NCBI RefSeq assembly: GCF_900169785.1
Contig: NZ_FWER01000027.1
Span: forward strand, 1-64,000
Length of the DNA stretch: 64,000 nt
Reading direction: 5' to 3'
Source: Rhizobium sullae
Lineage (GTDB): Bacteria; Pseudomonadota; Alphaproteobacteria; Rhizobiales; Rhizobiaceae
The position numbers and the translations under genes were made by a program. Of this stretch, positions 58,852 through 64,000 are shown piece after piece. The notes under the pieces were generated by a model, which ran no database searches, was not told the origin of the DNA, and worked only from the letters and a program-made list of their open reading frames with translations. The stretch's first letter is position 1. Every line of letters begins with the position of its first letter.

Positions 58852-59484
58852 ATGAATGACAGCCAGCTAAAGCCTGTTGCCGAGGGAGAAGAGAAAGACG
58901 TTACCGATTTCATTCTTCAGGACATTCTGACCGGAGTGCTGGCACCCGGCACGTGGCTTAAGCAAATCGATCTGGAGCGTCGCTACGAATGCACGCGGCC
59001 GGAAGTGCGCCGGGCGCTCGACAGGCTGGCGCAGAAGCGGCTGGTCGAGCATGTGCCGAACCGCGGTTATCATGTCTACGAGCCCGACGGCCGCCGCGCC
59101 AGGGAGGTCAGCGAAATTCGTATCATCCTGGAGACCGGCGTCGCCGATCGGATCATTTCGAACGCCTCCGCAGAAAGCATTGCGAGATTGCAGATGCTTG
59201 CAAAAGCCTTCGACGACATGATCCTTTTCGGCACGATGTTGGAGCTCTACGAAGCCAATCTCGCGTTCCATCGGGAATTGCTGGCACTGAGCGGCAACCA
59301 GGAACTCGTGGATCTTGTCACGGAGATACGCCAGCGCACCTCATCTGCTCCCGTTTCACAGTGGCGAACCCGCGCCCGCATAGAACAGTCGGGAAATGAG
59401 CATCACCTGATGCTAGAGGCCATCAAGAACGGCGACGTGGAGGAGCTGAAGAACCTGACGAGAAAACATATAATGCAAGGCTGA
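58852..59484 (+). CDS. GntR-family (FCD) transcriptional regulator
   Basis: A 210-aa regulator. Winged helix (about 15-75): ILTGVLAPGTWLKQIDLERRYECTRPEVRRALDRLAQKR, with the wing PNRGYHVYEPDG. The FCD domain follows (about 80-205) with LAFHRELLALSGNQ and late HHLMLEAI carrying the His ligands. GGGAGAGTGA precedes the ATG. It is divergent from the abgB-like operon and presumably controls it through the palindrome at 58713-58728. The ligand is probably an N-acyl amino acid or a product. Confidence 0.9.
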   Translation: MNDSQLKPVAEGEEKDVTDFILQDILTGVLAPGTWLKQIDLERRYECTRPEVRRALDRLAQKRLVEHVPNRGYHVYEPDGRRAREVSEIRIILETGVADRIISNASAESIARLQMLAKAFDDMILFGTMLELYEANLAFHRELLALSGNQELVDLVTEIRQRTSSAPVSQWRTRARIEQSGNEHHLMLEAIKNGDVEELKNLTRKHIMQG

Positions 59485-59649
59485 TAGAGGACACCTTGGA
59501 GATATGGTGAGCGCGACGAACAGCCGACCGGTCTCTTGCCGAGGCAGACGGGGAGATATCGCAGGTCATATAAGGCCCCATATCGTTTGGAACATCCGTC
59601 GCGATGCCGCCCGAACTACGACATATCCATCGGGTAGGCCGACCAGACT

Positions 59650-59863
59650 GGCGACGGGATCGCACGTCACCACGACCTTGTGGTCAACGTCCAACGACGA
59701 GATCAGTTTCACAGCCCATGTGACATTGAAGCCCGGCGATGACCGGGCGGCCGTCAGGCGCGAGATCGAAAAGGTTCTAAAAGAACGCTTCGGAATTCAT
59801 CACACGACGATACAGGTCGAGAGCGAAGCAGAGACCCACGAAGGGGCAATCTTTCATCGATAA
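59650..59863 (+). pseudogene. Cation diffusion facilitator, C-terminal remnant
   Basis: The last about 60 residues of a CzcD-type CDF cytoplasmic domain are readable: WSTSNDEISFTAHVTLKPGD, AAVRREIEKVLKERFGIHH and TTIQVESEAE, ending in TAA. The preceding DNA encodes HHDLVV in another frame, close to the VHDLHVW that normally precedes, so a frameshift is also present. All membrane helices are missing. It lies 165 bases after the GntR gene. Confidence 0.7.
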
Positions 59864-59924
59864 CGTTAACGGGGGAATGGAAACCACCCGGCGGCGAAAT
59901 CTATCAGAGCGGTGATGACTACTC

Positions 59925-61313
59925 TTAGCCTTCCGAGGGTGAGGCAAACCGCTCGGCGTCGAAACGTTCAGTGGCGGCGACAGGGATTATGTTCGCACCG
60001 GATGCTGCATCAGGATTTTGCTGAACCGTGCGGCGGGAAACGCGAGGCGCTCTCATGCCAATCACCGCGCCCGGAGGGTGCAGCGCCCAATTCATCAGCG
60101 CTGCATCTGAAATCGATCCGAATAGATCTGCCTTTTCCCTGGAGGTAGCCATTGGCAGGGAGGCGATGATCGCGCCTTCTTTTGAGCCGGGACGTGCGGC
60201 AGCGAAAGGCTTGAAGCCGGTATTGGTCGCCGATGCAGATGAGCGTCTATCCGGAAGCACGCCGACTGGGCCAATCGAAGCAGTCTCCAGCTTGGCATCG
60301 GCACCCGCGTAGCCCCGTAAGTCGGATGGCCGCATCGCCGGTATCGGGATCGGGAAAGATGAAAGATCCAGTGAGGACCTTTCGTCGTCCCGTTCGGCCG
60401 CGTTGGTCTGCAAAGCAAGCACATTCAATGCGCGGCTTCGCGGCGTGGGCAGGAGCGCCGTCACGAGGCTCCTGTCTGTGGCGTCGCGGCTTGAGGTGGC
60501 TGACGCTCCTGCGTCATCGTCTTCTCCAGCGGCGCTGGCAATCTGGATGGAGGAGGGGCCGGCGCGCTTCTTATAGTTCGCAACCGCCTGGTTATATCCC
60601 GGCAGCGGCCGGCCGTCGGCTGGAAGATGCACCGTCTGCCCGTTCGGGAATATCCGAGCGAGTTCCTGCCGAGACATGCGGGGCCATGCCCGGACGTTGC
60701 CGACGTCGAGATGCACGAAGGGCGATCCCGAGGTCGGATAATATCCGACGCCGCCGACCTGCATCTGCATTGCAAGCGCACGCAGCGTCGAAAGCTTCAC
60801 GCCGGGAACATAGAAGTCCATCGCCTTGCCAAGCATGTGCTGGCTCTTCTTGGCAACGCCCGTGCTACGCGAACGGTTGCGGAGCATGTTGTTGGTAGCC
60901 GGAGACCGGTAGGCGGAGACAATGTGGATATAGTCCTTCGCGCCGCTGCGCTTGTACACTTCCCAGACCAGGTCAAGCAGCCGGGGATCCATGCGGGTAG
61001 GTTCGTTCCTTCGCCAGTCGCGCAGAAACCGATTTATCTGGGACAGCCCCTTTGGATCGAACCTTCCGTCGCGCTTGTAGGTAATCGTGGCCCTTTCGCC
61101 CGTATGGGTAAAGAACAGCTTCAACGTACGATCTTCGGCAGAGGCAAAAGATGCAGAACCGATAAGCGCAGCGAGCGCAAGCAGAGCCGGCAGAATGGTC
61201 TGGGCGGCGAGCCGTACCACACGCGACAGGAGTACAGCAATCCCGCCGCCTAAGGCTCCACCCGAGAGCTCTCTCACTGGATATTTCGACACGAACAAAC
61301 CCGTCCCATACAA
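59925..61313 (-). CDS. DUF882 (YcbK/M15-like) murein-associated protein
   Basis: A 462-aa exported protein. A hydrophobic N-terminal segment (about 28-58, TILPALLALAALIGSASFAS) is a signal or anchor. The DUF882 domain (about 60-215) has the M15-type metal site: SAYRSPATNNMLRN, SQHMLGKAMDFYVPG (His and Asp) and FVHLDVGNVR (His-x-Asp). Such proteins are predicted murein endopeptidases acting in the periplasm. The C-terminal half is low-complexity, Ala/Ser/Arg-rich and probably disordered. A shorter start within the first 30 residues is possible. Confidence 0.85.
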   Translation of the reverse strand: MYGTGLFVSKYPVRELSGGALGGGIAVLLSRVVRLAAQTILPALLALAALIGSASFASAEDRTLKLFFTHTGERATITYKRDGRFDPKGLSQINRFLRDWRRNEPTRMDPRLLDLVWEVYKRSGAKDYIHIVSAYRSPATNNMLRNRSRSTGVAKKSQHMLGKAMDFYVPGVKLSTLRALAMQMQVGGVGYYPTSGSPFVHLDVGNVRAWPRMSRQELARIFPNGQTVHLPADGRPLPGYNQAVANYKKRAGPSSIQIASAAGEDDDAGASATSSRDATDRSLVTALLPTPRSRALNVLALQTNAAERDDERSSLDLSSFPIPIPAMRPSDLRGYAGADAKLETASIGPVGVLPDRRSSASATNTGFKPFAAARPGSKEGAIIASLPMATSREKADLFGSISDAALMNWALHPPGAVIGMRAPRVSRRTVQQNPDAASGANIIPVAATERFDAERFASPSEG

Positions 61314-61496
61314 AACGCTCGACGACGTGCGGGAACGTCCGCATCCATCGCGCTCAATGAAACCACTTTATGGTCAACAAAGTCCTAATAGTGCGAGCAG
61401 ATCGTGAAGGGTTCCAGCGGGGCCGGTCACGCTCATTCGCTTCGATGCCTCGTGCTTGGGCAGCAGCTGACGCTCCCGCGCAGTTGAATTTGCTGA

Positions 61497-61739
61497 TTAC
61501 CTCATCGACGTTAAGTTCGTGATCAGGCCTGCTTTAACTTCGAGCACCGGTCGATTGACCTCCGGATGGCCTATGTCCCTCAACTGATCGAGCGTCAACT
61601 CTGCCAGTGCCTTCCGTTCCGCGACGGTCCGCCGCCACACCACGAGGGCAGTGACGATCGTTGCTACGCTATTCGGCTTGGATCCAAACAACTGCTTTTC
61701 CGACGCGCTGCCGACAGCGTGAGTTTCCGTGTGAACCAT
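61497..61739 (-). CDS. DUF1127-family small protein
   Basis: An 80-aa protein whose C-terminal part carries the DUF1127 core WRRTVAERKALAELTLDQLR followed by DIGHPEVNR. In alphaproteobacteria DUF1127 proteins (for example CcaF1) are small Arg-rich RNA-interacting proteins linked to stress and phosphate/carbon responses. The N-terminal 35 residues are an unusual extension for this family. A purine-rich GGGAGACTGAAA precedes the ATG. Confidence 0.85.
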   Translation of the reverse strand: MVHTETHAVGSASEKQLFGSKPNSVATIVTALVVWRRTVAERKALAELTLDQLRDIGHPEVNRPVLEVKAGLITNLTSMR

Positions 61740-61913
61740 TTTCAGTCTCCCATTTTTGAGATTTGCGGATGGGAGAGTGCCACGGGGCTATTTTCTGACC
61801 GTTCGGCTATCCGTGAACCAAAAGTAAAAGTTCGACAGCCGCCGCTAAATCGGTGTTAAATCTATTCGCAGAAATGCTGTTTTGCCTTGGCGGTCAAAGT
61901 CTGGAGAGGATCA

Positions 61914-63926
61914 GTGCGGATCAGGTTGCTGGGCGGCCTTGAAGTTACTTCTCCGGAACTCCGGCAAATCCGCTTTGCCACGCGCAAGACTTCGCTTCTT
62001 TTTGCTGCCTTGGTCCTCGGAGGCCGCCGCGGCTATCGTCGGGAACAGCTTTGTGAAGCCTTCTGGCCGGGACGAAGCAATGGGCAGGCCCGCAGTAGTT
62101 TGCGGCAAGCGCTGGTCGATATCAGGCGGTCGTTCCCGGCCGACAAGGATGCCGGCGTCTACATCGATGGAGATCAGAATGCCGTCGTGTTGATTGCCGG
62201 TCCGGATGAAGCGGATATTTCCATCTTCGACCGGAAACTGGGGGACGGCCGGCCCGCAGATCTCGCCTTCGCTGCGGATCTTTATCGCGGTGAGTTGCTT
62301 GCAGGGGAATCCATTCCGGACGGACTGGATGAATGGTTCGGACCCTACCAGGGCATGTATCAACGGAAGGCGCAGCAGCTGGTGGAGCGGCTGAGCCTTG
62401 CGCTTTCCGAGCCTGGCTCCGCCGAAGAATCAGCCTGCGAAGGGCTCGCGGAGAGGCTGCTTGCCTCGGATCCGACCGTGGAGGCCGCCCATCGCGCATT
62501 GATCCGGATCCACGTTCTCAGGGGTCACGAAAACGCGGCCTTGCGCCAGGTGGAGTCCTGTCGGGCTCTCCTGCAGAAGCATCTAGGTGCCGAACCCGAG
62601 GCGCAGACGGCCTCCCTAGCGCCTTCGCTGCAATCACGGGCGAGACCCGAATATCAGCGGATCACACCGGGACCTTACGTCGTTTCTCAGCCGCAGGTCT
62701 TCTCAGCTTCGACGAAGCATCACGATCGGCCGTCGGTTGCGGTGTTGCCGTTTCAGAATCTAAGCGGCGATATGGAGCAGGAATATTTTGCCGACGGCAT
62801 AGTGGAAGACATCATCATCGCCCTGGCGCAATTTCGACACCTGTACGTCATCGCACGGAATTCGAGCTTCGCGTACAAAGGACAGGCCGTCGATATAAAG
62901 CAGGTCGGGCGCGAGCTGGACGTACGCTATGTGGTTGAGGGAAGCGTGCGCCGGACCGGTGACCGCCTGCGCATTGCCGGGCAGCTCATCGACACCTCGA
63001 CGGGTGCACACCTTTGGGCCGATCGTTTCGACGGAACTGTGGCGAATGTATTCGATCTTCAAGATCAGGTCGCATCAAGTATCGTGGGCGCAATAACACC
63101 GAGACTAGAGGAGGCTGAGATTGAGCGCGCCAAACGCAAACCGACAGAGAGCCTCGACGCTTACGACTACTATCTTCGCGGCCTGGCGGCCTTTGATCGG
63201 ACGATTACGAGTCGATCAGTCATTGACGATGCTTTGCGGCTCTTCATGAAGGCAGTTGACCATGATCCCGAGTTCGCAATCGCTTACGCGCGGGCGGCCC
63301 GGTGCTACGCGACCCGAAAGAGCAACGGCTGGATGGTCAATCCCGCAAAGGAGATTGCCGAAGCTACTCGACTGGCCAGGAGAGCGGTTGAACTCGGCAG
63401 GGATGATGCGATTGCGCTCTCCTACGGTGGATACGTCCTCGGTTATGTAGACGGTGATCTTGACGAGAGTGCCGCTTGTATCGATCGAGCACTCTTACTC
63501 AACCCGAACTTGGCCGCTGCTTTGGGCGTGAGCAGCTGGGTGAAGGCTTGCCTGGGCGAACCGGAAATGGCCGTCGAACACGCCGCGCTTGCCATGCGCC
63601 TGAGCCCATTTGATCCACGCCTGTTCGCTTGGCAGTTCAATACCGGGCTCGCTCATTTTTGTGCTGGCCGCTATGATGAGGCTGTCGCCTGGGCGGGGAA
63701 GTCGTTGCGGCACCAGCCGAACTACCCGAGCGCGATGCGTGTCGTGGCGGCGGGGAATGCCTTGGCAGGGCGGCTTGCAGAAGCACAGGACATGATCGCT
63801 CGTATATGCGAACTCGATCCGGCGCTCCGGCTTTCGAATCTTGTCGATGTGCTACCACCGTTCCGGCGACTGGACGATCGTGATCGCTACATCGAGGCTC
63901 TTTGGAAGGCCGGACTGCCCGAGTAA
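61914..63926 (+). CDS. BTAD/TolB-like/TPR transcriptional regulator
   Basis: A 670-aa protein. The N-terminus (about 1-90) resembles an OmpR/SARP DNA-binding domain (MRIRLLGGLEV, LCEAFWPGRSNGQARSSLRQ), followed by a bacterial transcriptional activator domain (about 95-235). Residues about 270-390 form the TolB-like segment SVAVLPFQNLSGDMEQEYFA and DGIVEDIIIALAQF, as found after adenylate cyclase and CadC-type regulators. TPR-like helices fill about 410-660. GTG 61914 with GGAGAGG seven bases upstream is preferred. No phosphoacceptor or membrane segment is seen; the regulated genes are unknown. Confidence 0.85.
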   Translation: MRIRLLGGLEVTSPELRQIRFATRKTSLLFAALVLGGRRGYRREQLCEAFWPGRSNGQARSSLRQALVDIRRSFPADKDAGVYIDGDQNAVVLIAGPDEADISIFDRKLGDGRPADLAFAADLYRGELLAGESIPDGLDEWFGPYQGMYQRKAQQLVERLSLALSEPGSAEESACEGLAERLLASDPTVEAAHRALIRIHVLRGHENAALRQVESCRALLQKHLGAEPEAQTASLAPSLQSRARPEYQRITPGPYVVSQPQVFSASTKHHDRPSVAVLPFQNLSGDMEQEYFADGIVEDIIIALAQFRHLYVIARNSSFAYKGQAVDIKQVGRELDVRYVVEGSVRRTGDRLRIAGQLIDTSTGAHLWADRFDGTVANVFDLQDQVASSIVGAITPRLEEAEIERAKRKPTESLDAYDYYLRGLAAFDRTITSRSVIDDALRLFMKAVDHDPEFAIAYARAARCYATRKSNGWMVNPAKEIAEATRLARRAVELGRDDAIALSYGGYVLGYVDGDLDESAACIDRALLLNPNLAAALGVSSWVKACLGEPEMAVEHAALAMRLSPFDPRLFAWQFNTGLAHFCAGRYDEAVAWAGKSLRHQPNYPSAMRVVAAGNALAGRLAEAQDMIARICELDPALRLSNLVDVLPPFRRLDDRDRYIEALWKAGLPE

Positions 63927-64000
63927 CGCCGCAGCGGCGCGACGCGAGATCTTCACGGACAAATCGCTTGCACACGTAGCCTTCTTAAAAAATGCCATCA

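Noticed and set aside
1-64000. CRISPR array, insertion sequence or prophage
   Set aside because: No spaced direct repeats of CRISPR type, no transposase or integrase, and no phage structural genes were seen on either strand.

Overview
The window looks like a high-GC alphaproteobacterial replicon of the Rhizobiaceae kind (Rhizobium, Agrobacterium or Ensifer-like). This rests on the density of ABC-transporter catabolic operons with divergent GntR/FCD regulators, a DUF882 murein protein, a DmeF/DmeR-type metal island and DUF1127. No replication gene, transposase, rRNA, canonical tRNA or CRISPR array was seen. Gene content and many gene fragments suggest an accessory chromosomal region, chromid or large plasmid. 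The species assignment is inference.

Layout. 1-408: the 3' end of purU. 550-11491: a GntR/FCD regulator and a ten-gene + strand operon (AA_synth protein, alpha/beta hydrolase, flavin reductase with a degenerate Nudix-like tail, luciferase-like monooxygenase, aldehyde dehydrogenase, NIPSNAP protein, Pot-type ABC transporter). A 16-bp operator matching at 15 of 16 positions stands in front of both. A higBA pair fused by an apparent one-base deletion lies between them. 11520-13363: an AbiE-type toxin-antitoxin pair with a tandem operator and a damaged toxin C-terminus. 13539-23379 (minus): amiC-amiR, a urea/amide-type urtABCDE transporter, a tandem nitrilase and an iron alcohol dehydrogenase. 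Two leader terminators fit ANTAR (AmiR) antitermination. 23578-24060: a GMC oxidoreductase pseudogene.

24246-36916: a second catabolic operon (minus) with a divergent FCD regulator and an AcuI-like reductase (+). It encodes an FAD-linked 2-hydroxyacid dehydrogenase, a fused indolepyruvate ferredoxin oxidoreductase, an enoyl-CoA hydratase, a 2OG-Fe(II)-type oxygenase and a Pot-type ABC transporter. 37134-43411: HxlR/SDR and TetR/methyltransferase divergent pairs, interspersed with truncated genes and fragments (FAD monooxygenase, cNMP/thioredoxin-reductase-like protein, scpB). 43887-48413: a nickel/cobalt efflux island (NicO exporter, DmeR-like and DmeF-like proteins, MFS). 48729-50987: small stress-type proteins (CsbD, DUF892, membrane proteins). 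51366-59484: a polar amino-acid-type ABC transporter with two binding proteins, an M28-like hydrolase, an AbgB-like amidohydrolase and a divergent GntR. 59925-63926: a DUF882 protein, DUF1127 and a BTAD/TolB-like/TPR regulator.

Each large operon couples uptake to a short enzymatic route under its own ligand-responsive regulator. Five tRNA 3'-end look-alikes lie between gene blocks, several beside truncated genes, and may mark old recombination junctions.
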